Origin: Zhengella mangrovi
Lineage (GTDB): Bacteria; Pseudomonadota; Alphaproteobacteria; Rhizobiales; Rhizobiaceae
Assembly (NCBI RefSeq): GCF_002727065.1
Contig: NZ_PDVP01000003.1
Location: 372,001-436,000, forward strand
Length of the DNA: 64,000 nucleotides
Direction of reading: 5' to 3'
The number at the start of each line of letters is the position of its first letter. Position 1 is the first letter of the stretch. The notes beneath the pieces are model-generated. The model was not told where the DNA came from and searched no databases. It was given only the letters and a program-made list of their open reading frames with translations. A program made the translations under genes and the position numbers. This document shows positions 9,312 through 18,353 of this stretch, piece after piece.

Positions 9312-10220
9312 TCACTGCGACTGCGTCGCCTTTGCCGTGGCCTGTTTCACGTCCGAGACAATGACGTTGTAGACGTAGCGTGCCATGATCTCGTAGCCCG
9401 CCGGCGTGAAATGAATGCCGTCATCGAGGCGGATTTTTTCCAGGTTGCCGTCGCTCGTCTCGAAATAGGGGGAATAGGTCCCGTCCTCGCTCGCCAGCGG
9501 GGCCCAGAGGTTGACGAACTTGACCCCGTCTTCCTTCATCAGCCGTTCGTATATGTCGTTCAGAAAGCGGTATTGCTCCTGGTAACGTTGCGGTGCGGTG
9601 ATCGGGATCCCGGCCCAGTAGATGGCGATGTTCCGGTCCCTGAGCGCGGCGAGGATTTCCTTCACGCGCTCCTCGTAGGCCACCTGCCATTCCTTGGTCG
9701 GGAAATGGCGCGCGCGCCCGGACCCGCGGATCGACTGAAGGTCGTTCAGGCCGAGCAGGACGACCGCGATGTCGAAATCGCCCGTGGAGTACCCCTTGAC
9801 GCCGTCCATCCAGTTGTAGCGGTCGGTGCGCACGATGCCCGTGTTGACCCGCGCCTTGTTCTGGATGTCGAACAGGTTCGCCGACCGGTCATTCATGTAG
9901 AGGCCCTGGTAGAGACCGGCCGCGAGCGAGTCCCCGATCACGACCATGCGAAACGGGCCGCTCGTGCTGCCTGGATGCAGGTAGGTCTGCACGGCCGGCT
10001 GCCCCTCCGCCGCCTGGTCCGGGGCCGTTCCCGCCGGCGCGCCGGGGTCGGCATCGAGCGCCGCATGGGTTTCGCTCCCCGCTGCGCCCGCCGGTTCCGT
10101 TGCCTGCACGCTGTCTTCGGCGCCGCGCGCCTCGGCATGGCCGTCAGGGCTCCAGGCCGTTCCCGCAACCAGCGCGGCCAATGACAGGACTGCGGCAAAC
10201 AAACGCCCGCGAACACTCAT
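9312..10220 (-). CDS. Exported SGNH/GDSL-family protein, DUF459 type
   Basis: A 302-residue protein with a signal peptide and an Ala/Pro/Glu-rich linker (about residues 30-85), then an SGNH hydrolase domain. Block I is VIGDSLAAGL (Ser), block III lies in GLNDLQS (Asn) and the Asp-His pair is in DDGIHFTPAGYEIM. This fits the DUF459 subfamily often found with polysaccharide genes. AGAGGGG precedes the ATG. It is probably co-transcribed with the CapA-like gene 124 bp downstream and could add or remove acyl groups on an exported polysaccharide. Confidence 0.85.
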   Translation of the reverse strand: MSVRGRLFAAVLSLAALVAGTAWSPDGHAEARGAEDSVQATEPAGAAGSETHAALDADPGAPAGTAPDQAAEGQPAVQTYLHPGSTSGPFRMVVIGDSLAAGLYQGLYMNDRSANLFDIQNKARVNTGIVRTDRYNWMDGVKGYSTGDFDIAVVLLGLNDLQSIRGSGRARHFPTKEWQVAYEERVKEILAALRDRNIAIYWAGIPITAPQRYQEQYRFLNDIYERLMKEDGVKFVNLWAPLASEDGTYSPYFETSDGNLEKIRLDDGIHFTPAGYEIMARYVYNVIVSDVKQATAKATQSQ

Positions 10221-10619
10221 CTCGCTACCCCTCTCGAACGATGAACCGTCTTTACTTTCTTACGCCCTCCCGAGCTTTGCTCCAATCAAGACGACCACCG
10301 GCGCAACGACTTGCATCTACCATGGAACGGCCAGATATTCTGGCGCGGAAAACTGCATGACCAAGACACCGCGCATCTGAGTTTCACGCTATCTTGCCTT
10401 TTGTTACAGGATTTTTCCATTCCACAAATCAAAACCGGATCGGAGCAGCGCCAATCTTGTCTCGATTTGGCCATCTTGAACAGGGAGACTTGGGCAAGGC
10501 CGAGGATAAATATTCATTAACCTTAATCCACATACACTGTAGTGTGCCGCCAAAGCGCCGATGTTGCATGGCAGAGAAAGGCACTCCCTGCGTAAGCGTT
10601 CGACCGGAAGAGTGCGAGA
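10221..10619. promoter_or_regulatory. Divergent promoter region of the two polysaccharide-modification operons
   Basis: This 399-bp spacer is clearly richer in A+T than its flanks and holds no convincing gene. It must contain the promoters of both the DUF459/CapA and SGNH/MBOAT operons. An inverted repeat ACACT-GT-AGTGT lies at 10534-10545, about 75 bp before the forward gene, with the AT-rich stretch ATTCATTAACCTTAATCC just upstream. No regulator can be named. Confidence 0.5.
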
Positions 10620-12257
10620 ATGAAAAGCGGGTTGAAAACTGTTTCCGTCCTGTTGGCAGCGGTCGCGTTGACCGTCGTGATCGCGCCGCGCGGGAACATG
10701 TCTTCCACGCTCACCGCACGGATGGCGACGGTCCAGGACGACTGCACGGCAGCGCGATCCGGCAAACCCTGCCGGCACGACGTGCTCGCCGAGGCGATGA
10801 AAACGCGCCTGCCAGATTTGCGCGCCACGGCCCTCGCCAGGCGACAGGCCGAGACGCTCAGTGCGGCCTGGACGACACGGGTCCGCGAGGCCGGCAGGGA
10901 CATGGCAGGCCCTGAGGCGCGGCGCATCCGCGTCTCGCAGGCCGAAAGCCTGCGCGCCAGGATCATCGCCAGCCAGGACCGCCGCGAAGCCGCGCTTCGG
11001 CGCGAACGAGAACTGCGCGAGGCGCGGGCCGGCGCCCGCCTCGCGAGGCTGATCTCTCCGGACGCGATCCTTCCGCATGGTAGCCTGAAGCGCGATCGGA
11101 TCGAACCGAAGCCGGAGCGCCCGCTGCCGGAGGTTGAGCCGCACCTTCCCGCCATCGAGCGCATTCGCGCGCGCTTCCGGACGCTGGCATCCGCTGACAG
11201 GAAGCGCCCGCTGACGGTCCTCCACATCGGCGACAGCCACGTTGCGTCCGATTCCTTCACCAGCGGCATTCGCGACATCCTGCAGGCCAGGTACGGCGAT
11301 GCCGGCCGCGGCCAGATGATCCCGCCGGATGCCTTCAAATACGCCTATGTCGACCAGATCAGCCAGAAGGCGGCCGGGCGCTGGCGCTCCAAGACAGCAC
11401 TGAAATACAAGCACGGCCCCTTCGGCCTGTCCGGTGTCAACCTGGCAAGCAGCGCCCGCAACGCGCGCCTGACCATGGACACGAAATCCGGTGATTTCGA
11501 CTGGGTCGCCGTCACCGTCGCGACCGGTCCTGACCAGGGCCGCTTCGCCCTCACCGTCGGCGACAGGACCGAGCAGTTCTCTGCCAGGGGCGAGGCAGGC
11601 AGCGCGCAGACATTCCGCATGGCGGCGCGGGGCGACAGCGCAACGCTGACCGTGCTCGGCGGCGGAAACGTCCAGGTGCTTGACTGGGCCAGCGGCAAGG
11701 AAGAGCCCGGCGTGCGTTACGTGAACTTCGGGCTGATCGGCGCGACGGCGGCCATCACCAAACGGATGGACCGGAAGCTGATCGCGGAGAACCTCAAGGC
11801 CATCAACCCGGACGTGATCGTCTTCGGATATGCGACCAACGACGGCTTCGACGACAATTTCGACACCGGTTCCTACCTCGCCATGGTCAGGGACCTGTAT
11901 CAGCGCATGAAGGCGCAGGCCCCGAAAGCCGACTGGGTTTTCCTTGGGGCTGCCGATGGCCTTCGCCAGCGCGGCAAGGGGTCGAGCGCCTGTGGCGGCG
12001 GCTGGCGCACCCCGCCCAAGCTCGCGGCACACCGCAAGGCGATGGCGCAGTTTGCCCGGGACAACGACGCGGCCTACTGGGACTGGGCGGAATTCATGGG
12101 TGGGGCCTGCAGTGCCAACCGGTGGGCAAAACGGGATCTGATGGCCCGTGACCGCGTTCACTTCACCCGCTCCGGCTACCGGCGCAGCGCGGAAGCATTT
12201 GCCGAATGGCTCAGCCTCGACACGCCGGAACAGGCTGTCGTGGCCCTCAGCCAATAG
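10620..12257 (+). CDS. Exported SGNH-family protein, probable acyltransferase/esterase partner of the MBOAT
   Basis: A 545-residue protein with an N-terminal signal-anchor (LLAAVALTVVIAP). A long Arg/Glu/Ala-rich helical region (about 60-170, probably coiled coil) precedes an SGNH domain: LHIGDSHVASD (block I Ser), FGYATNDG (Asn) and DRVHFTRSGY (Asp-His). About 120 beta-rich residues are inserted between block I and the Asn block. AlgJ/AlgX-like proteins of this fold complete polysaccharide O-acetylation with an MBOAT, which is the next gene downstream. The start is supported by GGAAGAG 7 nt upstream. The precise family is uncertain. Confidence 0.82.
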   Translation: MKSGLKTVSVLLAAVALTVVIAPRGNMSSTLTARMATVQDDCTAARSGKPCRHDVLAEAMKTRLPDLRATALARRQAETLSAAWTTRVREAGRDMAGPEARRIRVSQAESLRARIIASQDRREAALRRERELREARAGARLARLISPDAILPHGSLKRDRIEPKPERPLPEVEPHLPAIERIRARFRTLASADRKRPLTVLHIGDSHVASDSFTSGIRDILQARYGDAGRGQMIPPDAFKYAYVDQISQKAAGRWRSKTALKYKHGPFGLSGVNLASSARNARLTMDTKSGDFDWVAVTVATGPDQGRFALTVGDRTEQFSARGEAGSAQTFRMAARGDSATLTVLGGGNVQVLDWASGKEEPGVRYVNFGLIGATAAITKRMDRKLIAENLKAINPDVIVFGYATNDGFDDNFDTGSYLAMVRDLYQRMKAQAPKADWVFLGAADGLRQRGKGSSACGGGWRTPPKLAAHRKAMAQFARDNDAAYWDWAEFMGGACSANRWAKRDLMARDRVHFTRSGYRRSAEAFAEWLSLDTPEQAVVALSQ

Positions 12258-12262
12258 AGCCG

Positions 12263-12283
12263 GCGATCCGGCCCCGGGATCGC
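12263..12283 (+). terminator. Hairpin after the SGNH gene
   Basis: A perfect 7-bp stem GCGATCC/GGATCGC with a 7-nt GC loop begins five bases after the stop codon. There is no U-tract. It might attenuate transcription into the MBOAT gene or stabilise the mRNA end. Confidence 0.4.
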
Positions 12284-12499
12284 GCCCTGCCCTGCACTAT
12301 TAAGCCTAACAGCAACTATTGAAACACGGCAACTTTACGCTCAACCAAACAGAGCTTAGTCAAGTAACCGAAGCACACATGGCCTCACCGGCACCGGTTT
12401 GCTTCCGGCAGGACAGACCCGGTCGGCCGGATCGAGAGGCAGATCTGTTCCGGCCGGGTGCCGGTGTGCCAGGGGACCAACCGGTATCGCGAGCGCGTC

Positions 12500-13909
12500 G
12501 TGCTTTTTCCCACAGCCACATTCGCCATCTTTTTCCTGGTCGTGCTGACCCTCGCGGTGGCTCTCTCGGGGTCCAACGGCGCCCGCAAGGGCATGCTGCT
12601 CGCCGCCAGTTATGTTTTCTATGGCTGGTGGGACTGGCGCTTCTGCGCCCTGCTGTTCACATCGTCTTTCCTCGCCTGGCTGGGCGGGCACCTGCTGCAC
12701 GCCGACCGCGGCGAGACCTATCGCAAGTGGGTCGTTGCAGTTCTGGCCGGCGCTCTTCTGGCGCTCCTCGGCTTCTTCAAGTACTTCGAGTTCTTTCTCG
12801 AAAGCCTGCGTACGCTGTTTTTCAGGCTCGGAATCGAGCGGGACCTCCCGCTGGTCGAGATCATCCTGCCGGTGGGCATTTCCTTTTTCATCTTCCAGTC
12901 GATTTCCTACCTGGTCGATTGCTACCGCCGTGAATTCGATGAGAAGACATCGCTTTCCGACGTGCTGCTCTACGTCTCCTTCTTCCCGCAGCTGGTGGCG
13001 GGACCAATCGTGCGTGCAAGCGATTTCATCCCGCAGCTATCCCGCACGCCACGCATCTCGAAAGCCGATTTCTGCTTCGGCGGGGTCCTGATCGTCATCG
13101 GCCTCGCCAAGAAGATGATCGTGGCCCACTACCTGGCAACCCTTCTGGTCGACGATGTCTTTCTCGACCCGGCCAGCCATTCGAGCGGCATGCTGCTGCT
13201 GGCGGTCTATGGCTACGCCGTACAGATCTACTGCGATTTCTCCGGCTACAGCGACATGGCGATCGGTTTCGCCGCCCTGCTCGGCTACCGGTTTCCCCGA
13301 AACTTCGACAACCCCTATCGCGCGCTGTCCCTCTCGGAATTCTGGCGCCGCTGGCATATTTCCCTGTCGACCTGGCTGCGCGACTACCTCTACATCCCGC
13401 TGGGCGGCAGCCGCGTCGGACCATGGAAAACCTATCGCAACCTCTTCCTGACCATGTTCCTCGGTGGCATCTGGCACGGGGCGGCCTGGACCTTCCTGAT
13501 CTGGGGAACGCTGCACGGCACGGCCCTGATTGCCGAACGGCTCGCTGTCCGCGCCGCGTCCGGTTCAGGTTTCCGGCTGCCGCCGGTCATCGCCTGGCTG
13601 GCCACGTTTCATTTTGTCTGCGCGACATGGGTCTTCTTCCGTGCCTCGGATCTCCCGGCCGCGCTCGCCTGGTTCCAGGGCTTTGCCGCGATGGACTGGT
13701 CGTTTGCGGGAGCAAGCTGGCTCAGCGTCGCGCTGATCGCGATCGTCCTGGTGAGCCAGGTCCGCCCCCATGCGGATCCGCGGCCGTTGTCATCCCGGGT
13801 CGAACAGCTTCCTGCCTGGCTGCTCACGCTTGTCTTCGGCCTGGCGGTCCAGGCGATTGTCTGGGCCGGTCCGTCCGGCACCGCGCCTTTCATCTACTTC
13901 CAGTTCTAG
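12500..13909 (+). CDS. MBOAT-family O-acyltransferase (AlgI-like)
   Basis: About 469 residues with around ten membrane segments. Family signatures include FYGWWDWRF, FKYFEFF, GISFFIFQSISYLVD, FFPQLVAGPIVR, FSGYSDMAIG, FWRRWHISLSTWLRDYLYIPLGG and the catalytic-His region GGIWHGAAWTFLIWG. AlgI-type MBOATs pass acetyl groups across the membrane for exopolysaccharide O-acetylation. The GTG at 12500 is used because the protein then begins with the family-typical LFPTATFAIFF; 14 upstream codons in frame look non-coding. It is preceded by an SGNH partner and followed 11 bp later by a small membrane protein. Confidence 0.93.
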   Translation: MLFPTATFAIFFLVVLTLAVALSGSNGARKGMLLAASYVFYGWWDWRFCALLFTSSFLAWLGGHLLHADRGETYRKWVVAVLAGALLALLGFFKYFEFFLESLRTLFFRLGIERDLPLVEIILPVGISFFIFQSISYLVDCYRREFDEKTSLSDVLLYVSFFPQLVAGPIVRASDFIPQLSRTPRISKADFCFGGVLIVIGLAKKMIVAHYLATLLVDDVFLDPASHSSGMLLLAVYGYAVQIYCDFSGYSDMAIGFAALLGYRFPRNFDNPYRALSLSEFWRRWHISLSTWLRDYLYIPLGGSRVGPWKTYRNLFLTMFLGGIWHGAAWTFLIWGTLHGTALIAERLAVRAASGSGFRLPPVIAWLATFHFVCATWVFFRASDLPAALAWFQGFAAMDWSFAGASWLSVALIAIVLVSQVRPHADPRPLSSRVEQLPAWLLTLVFGLAVQAIVWAGPSGTAPFIYFQF

Positions 13910-13920
13910 GCGAGGAAACG

Positions 13921-14154
13921 ATGACCCGACATCCCACCTCCTTCGACTTCAGGGCGCTCTTGATCGTCGCCGCCATCGAAGTCGGTCTCGCCATGCTGAA
14001 TTCGTCCGCCCTTGTCTCATGGAGCTATGATCTTCCGGAAAGCCGGTTCACCGAACCGGTCATCGCGGCGGCGGAAGGCTGGCACCAGGCCATGCAGGCA
14101 ATCGGCCTCGCGGAGCCCTCCCGGCTGGTGGAGGACTGGCGCGGCGGCATGTGA
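13921..14154 (+). CDS. Small single-span membrane protein downstream of MBOAT
   Basis: A 77-residue ORF starting at an ATG with GAGG 5 nt upstream, 11 bp after the MBOAT stop, so almost certainly co-transcribed. One hydrophobic segment (ALLIVAAIEVGLAMLN) is followed by a short amphipathic tail (SRFTEPVIAAAEGWHQAMQAIGL). I do not recognise the family. It may be an accessory or scaffold subunit of the acylation machinery (inference from position only). Confidence 0.6.
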   Translation: MTRHPTSFDFRALLIVAAIEVGLAMLNSSALVSWSYDLPESRFTEPVIAAAEGWHQAMQAIGLAEPSRLVEDWRGGM

Positions 14155-14157
14155 ACC

Positions 14158-14182
14158 GGGCAGGCGGACGGCACGCCTGCCC
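14158..14182. terminator. Hairpin between convergent genes
   Basis: A perfect 9-bp stem GGGCAGGCG/CGCCTGCCC with a 7-nt loop lies in the 62-bp space between the small membrane protein and the convergent CoA ligase. It could serve both directions. There is no U-tract. Confidence 0.5.
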
Positions 14183-14216
14183 CGGGCGTCTTCGCTTGAT
14201 GGCCTTCGGCCGGCCG

Positions 14217-16073
14217 TCAGTCGATCGCCACATAGGCCGAGGGATCGTCGCCCTGGAGCAAGACGACCTCGCCGGCCCGCCGTTGCAGGACCGCCCGCTG
14301 GTTCACGTAGCCCTTGTCGGTGATCTCCCCGGCATCGACGGCGGGCATGGTCTCCAGCAGCCGGGCGCGGGTCGCGTAGCGGGAAGAACCGCCGCCCCTC
14401 GCTTTCAGCCGCTGAAGGCCGCCGCGCACGTGGTCGCGCACCGCCGGGTGGTCGAGAACATCGCGCACCGGGGCGTCGTCACCGAGGCCGGCAAGCCGTT
14501 TGCAGGCGGGCAGGTTCGGAAAGACCAGGAACCCGACTTCCTCGGTGTCGTGACCCGTCACGACAATGTCCTGCGCGACGGGATCAAGGGCCGCGATGCC
14601 CTGGACCCGCAGATCGCCGACGCTCACCCAGGTTCCGGACATCAGCTTGAAATCTTCCGCGACGCGGCCGTCGAAGAAGAGGCCGGCCTCCGGATGGTCG
14701 GGATCGGCGAACCGCACGGCATCGCCGATGCAGTAGAACCCCTCGTCATCGAAGGCCTTGGCTGTCATCTCCGGGTTCTTCAGGTATCCGGGCGTCACGT
14801 TCGGACCACGCACCCGGATTTCCAGCTTGTCGCTGCTCGGGACCAGTTTCAGTTCCGTGCCGGGAACGGGCACCCCGATGTTGCCGCTTCGGTCCGCCTG
14901 GAAATGGCAGTCCGTCGCCAGGGGGGCCGTTTCGGTCGACCCCCAGGCGCTGACCATCGGGACCACGTGGCCGACCGTTTCCCGGCTCATGGTCTCGAGC
15001 GCACCCCAGAGATTCTGCGGCAGGGCAGCACCGGCATAGAAGATGAGCTTCGTTTTGGAAAAGAAGCTGCGGCGGAGGTCCTCGTCCTCGCGCAACGCCT
15101 CGACCAGCATGTCATAGCCCCGCGGCACGTTGAAACAGATGTCCGGCCCGACATCCTTCAGGTTCGCGATCGTGTGATGGAAGAGATGGGGGGCCGGTTT
15201 TCCGCAGTCGATGTAAAGCGTGCCGCCGTTCCGCAGCACCATGTTGAAGTTGTGGTTGGCACCGAACGTGTGGCTCCAGGGCAGCCAGTCCAGGACGACG
15301 GGCGGCTGTTCCTCCAGGAAAGGCCAGACCAGCGCCTTGGCCTCCTGGTTCGATGTCAGCATCCGGTGCGTGTTGATGACCGCCTTCGGAAGACCTGTCG
15401 AGCCCGAGGTGAACAGGTAGCGGGCCACCGTATCGGGCGTGATCCCCGCGAACGCAGCATCTGCCGAGGCGGAAACGGGCGATGCCGCCAGGTCCGGAAA
15501 TGGCATGGCCATGCCGGTGCCCGACGGCCGGCTGGCGACAACGGTGAAATCGCCGAGATCGACGATCGCCGCCAGGGCCGGGGCAAACGCCGTTTCATCC
15601 GCGACATAGACGAGACCCGGAGCGAGAAGCTCGATCATGCTGCGCAGCTTCTCGTGATCCTTGGACATGAGGGAATAGGCCGGCGAGATGGTTGCGACCG
15701 GAACCCCGGCATGCATGGCGGCCAGCGCCAGCAGGGCATGATCGATCCCGTTGTCGGAAAGAATGGCGACCGGACGATCGGCCGACAGCCCCCTGGCCAG
15801 AAGTGCGCTGGCGATCGAGCGCACGCTGGCCAGTGCATCGGCATAGGAGACCCGCCTCCATGCATCCGCGGATGATGCCCGCTCCGCCAGGAAAACATGC
15901 CCGGGCGTCTTCTTTGCCCATTGGACGAGCCAGTCACCGATACATCGTGCAGGCTCCGGAAGTGGCACGGGATTGGACACGATCAGCGAACCGTCGCCTC
16001 TGCGCTCGACATGCGTTTGCGGCGCGGCAAACAGGGTCTGCGGATTGCTGGATGCGGGAGACGTGGAATTCAT
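14217..16073 (-). CDS. Feruloyl-CoA synthase-like AMP-dependent CoA ligase
   Basis: A cytosolic ANL-superfamily enzyme of about 618 residues that would activate an aromatic or other carboxylic acid with ATP and CoA. The phosphate-binding motif YLFTSGSTGLPKAVI, the AWGSTETAPL motif and the FYCIGDAV and GRVAEDFKLMSG regions are visible. Length and the N-terminal LFAAPQTHVERRGDGSLIV fit the feruloyl-CoA synthase subfamily. The catalytic Lys near the C-terminus probably lies in GEITDKGYVNQ. The ATG at 16073 is chosen for GAGG 8 nt upstream; 12 codons more are open. No vanillin-pathway genes are adjacent, so the substrate is unproven. Confidence 0.82.
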   Translation of the reverse strand: MNSTSPASSNPQTLFAAPQTHVERRGDGSLIVSNPVPLPEPARCIGDWLVQWAKKTPGHVFLAERASSADAWRRVSYADALASVRSIASALLARGLSADRPVAILSDNGIDHALLALAAMHAGVPVATISPAYSLMSKDHEKLRSMIELLAPGLVYVADETAFAPALAAIVDLGDFTVVASRPSGTGMAMPFPDLAASPVSASADAAFAGITPDTVARYLFTSGSTGLPKAVINTHRMLTSNQEAKALVWPFLEEQPPVVLDWLPWSHTFGANHNFNMVLRNGGTLYIDCGKPAPHLFHHTIANLKDVGPDICFNVPRGYDMLVEALREDEDLRRSFFSKTKLIFYAGAALPQNLWGALETMSRETVGHVVPMVSAWGSTETAPLATDCHFQADRSGNIGVPVPGTELKLVPSSDKLEIRVRGPNVTPGYLKNPEMTAKAFDDEGFYCIGDAVRFADPDHPEAGLFFDGRVAEDFKLMSGTWVSVGDLRVQGIAALDPVAQDIVVTGHDTEEVGFLVFPNLPACKRLAGLGDDAPVRDVLDHPAVRDHVRGGLQRLKARGGGSSRYATRARLLETMPAVDAGEITDKGYVNQRAVLQRRAGEVVLLQGDDPSAYVAID

Positions 16074-16481
16074 GGTGCCGACCTCACTCCATTTGCTTGC
16101 GGGCGTCATTTCTTACCCGTGATGCGGCCTTGTCCGGTTGGGCCTGCTGAAGTGTTATTGCATGACCGGCATTTGCGCCACAGGGCAAGGGATCTGGGCC
16201 CGGACATTGAACGGTGGCGGACGCATCCCGGCGAAGCCTGGCGGACAGCGGCCGGCCCCGGCAATCCTTTCCGGCGGCTTCGGCGCAAGTCCTGTATGGA
16301 TGCCGGATTTCCAGGTCGTCACCCTCCGGGTTCCTTCGATCCGGAAACTGTGCTTTCCTGCCGGGTGAAGGCGATCCTGCGTACCGCCGACGCTGAACGG
16401 GAACGGCAACGGCTTCCGCTTGCCCGGCCCCGGTGGGGCGCGCGCAGGCAGCCCGGTGATTTTAGAAGAGTGCGCGGTCGG
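16074..16481. other. Spacer between CoA ligase and hydrogenase operon
   Basis: About 408 bp separate the divergent ligase and hoxF starts. Open frames cross it but none looks coding or has a ribosome-binding site. It must carry the hox promoter; I looked for a sigma-54 -24/-12 element and saw no convincing one. Confidence 0.4.
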
Positions 16482-18353
16482 ATGCCACAAAGGCCAGGTG
16501 AGTCAGTCTCCGAAGAAAACCGCAACCCGGACGCTGATGCTGACGCGATCCGGCAGATCTGCGACCGATATGCCAACGACCGGCACCGCATGATGGACAT
16601 CCTCCGGGACGTCCAGGACCGTTTCCGCTGGATTTCGCCCGAAGCCATGGTCGAGATCGCCACCCGCACCGGCCTGACTCGGATTGCCGTTGAAGGCGTG
16701 GCCAGTTTCTACGCGTTCTTCACGCAGCAACCCGCCGGACGTGTGACGATCCGGCTTTGCGACGATATCGTCGACCGCTTTGCCGGCCTTCCCGAGGTGA
16801 CCGCGGCTTTCGAGAAGGCACTCGGCATCGGCATCGGCCAGACGACACCCGATGGCGCCTTTTCCCTCGAATACACGCCGTGTATCGGGCTCTGCGACCA
16901 GGCACCGGCGGCAATGGTGAACGACATCGTCGTGACCGCTCTGACGCCGGAACGCGTGCATGAGATCGTCCGGCAGATGAAGGACGGCCAGCGGCCGGAA
17001 GATCTGGTCTCGCACCGTTTCGACGAGATCCGGCCCTACGAGCGTGCCGCCAGGATGGTGCAGAACAATGTCCGCCACGCCGGCGCGGTATTGCTGGGGC
17101 CGGTGCCACAAGACGCCGGCCTGGCAAAGGCGCTCGGCCTGTCTCCGTCGCAGATCATCGATGCCGTCGAGGCAAGCGGGCTGCGCGGGTGCGGCGGCGC
17201 CGGGTTTCCGACCGCCCGCAAGTGGCGCGCCGCGGCGGCGACCGGGGCCGAACGGCGGGTCGTGATCGGCAATGCCGACGAGGGCGAACCGGGAACGTTC
17301 AAGGACCGGGTCCTGCTGACCGAACGTCCGCACCTGGTGTTCGAGGGCATGACCATCGCGGCCCGGGCGATCGGGGCGTCCGAGGGCATTCTCTACCTGC
17401 GCGGAGAATACGTCTACCTGCGCGACCTGATCGAGGAAACGCTGGCCGAGCGCCGCGAAAAGGGCTTGCTGGGCAAGCGGATCATGGGCGTCGAGGGCTT
17501 CGATTTCGACATCCGCCTGCAGATGGGCGCCGGCGCCTACATCTGCGGCGAGGAAGGCGCGTTGATCTCGTCCTGCGAGGGCCTGCCCGGCGAGCCGAAG
17601 ACCCGACCGCCCTACCCGGTCAACCGCGGGTATCTCGGCTTTCCGACCGTGGTGAACAATGTCGAGACCTTCAGCCACGTGGCACGCATCCTCGACCGTG
17701 GCGCCGGCTGGTTCTACGCCATGGGCACCGAGGGCAGCCATGGCACCAAGCTCTTCAGCGTGTCGGGCGACTGCATCAACCCCGGCATCTACGAACTGCC
17801 CTACGGCGCGACCGTCCAGGAACTGCTCGCGATGGCCGGTGGCGACGACGCCGAAGCCGTCCTCGTCGGCGGCCCGAGCGGAACGATGATCGCCCGCGAC
17901 ACCTTCGACCGGCGCCTGACCTTCGACGACCTCGCCACCGGCGGCGCCGTCGTGATCTTCAACGGAAAACGCAACATCCTCGAGATCGTCGAGTACTACA
18001 TGTCGTTCTTCGTCCACGAGAGCTGCGGCTACTGCACGCCCTGCCGGGTCGGCAACGTCTTCCTCCAGAAGGCCATCGCCAAGTTCCGCGCCGGTCTCGC
18101 CAACCCCGGTGACATCGACTACCTCAAGGATCTCTCCGCGACGATCATCGAGACCAGCCGCTGCGGTCTGGGCATGACCTCCCCGCACCCGATCCTGACC
18201 ACGCTGGAGAATTTCCCGCTGGTCTATTCGGCGATGGTCAAGCCGACCCGCGACCGGATCCGCGATACCTTCGACATCCAGTCCGCCATCGACGGCGCCC
18301 GCAAGCTCGCCAAGCGCCGGTCCTACATCTTCGACAAGGATTACGGCCAGTGA
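16482..18353 (+). CDS. hoxF: NAD-reducing [NiFe] hydrogenase diaphorase subunit HoxF (NuoE-NuoF fusion)
   Basis: A soluble NAD+-reducing diaphorase subunit of about 623 residues, usual for HoxF. Residues 20-170 form a NuoE-like thioredoxin-fold domain; 180-600 form the NuoF-like FMN/NADH module (GLRGCGGAGFPT, NADEGEPGTFKDR, GAGAYICGEEGAL) and a [4Fe-4S] site (SCGYCTPCRVG with a later SRCGLG). In the NuoE-like domain Cys93, Cys134 and Cys138 are present but the fourth ligand position is Asp98. The ATG at 16482 was chosen because upstream residues lack protein character; a GTG at 16470 is possible. It heads hoxFUYHW-hypB and overlaps hoxU by a GTGA. Confidence 0.93.
   Translation: MPQRPGESVSEENRNPDADADAIRQICDRYANDRHRMMDILRDVQDRFRWISPEAMVEIATRTGLTRIAVEGVASFYAFFTQQPAGRVTIRLCDDIVDRFAGLPEVTAAFEKALGIGIGQTTPDGAFSLEYTPCIGLCDQAPAAMVNDIVVTALTPERVHEIVRQMKDGQRPEDLVSHRFDEIRPYERAARMVQNNVRHAGAVLLGPVPQDAGLAKALGLSPSQIIDAVEASGLRGCGGAGFPTARKWRAAAATGAERRVVIGNADEGEPGTFKDRVLLTERPHLVFEGMTIAARAIGASEGILYLRGEYVYLRDLIEETLAERREKGLLGKRIMGVEGFDFDIRLQMGAGAYICGEEGALISSCEGLPGEPKTRPPYPVNRGYLGFPTVVNNVETFSHVARILDRGAGWFYAMGTEGSHGTKLFSVSGDCINPGIYELPYGATVQELLAMAGGDDAEAVLVGGPSGTMIARDTFDRRLTFDDLATGGAVVIFNGKRNILEIVEYYMSFFVHESCGYCTPCRVGNVFLQKAIAKFRAGLANPGDIDYLKDLSATIIETSRCGLGMTSPHPILTTLENFPLVYSAMVKPTRDRIRDTFDIQSAIDGARKLAKRRSYIFDKDYGQ

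Noticed and set aside
15897-16481. A longer hoxF with 195 extra N-terminal residues
   Set aside because: The extra residues are Arg/Pro-rich, overlap the divergent CoA ligase gene and have no counterpart in HoxF; the ATG at 16482 gives the expected length.
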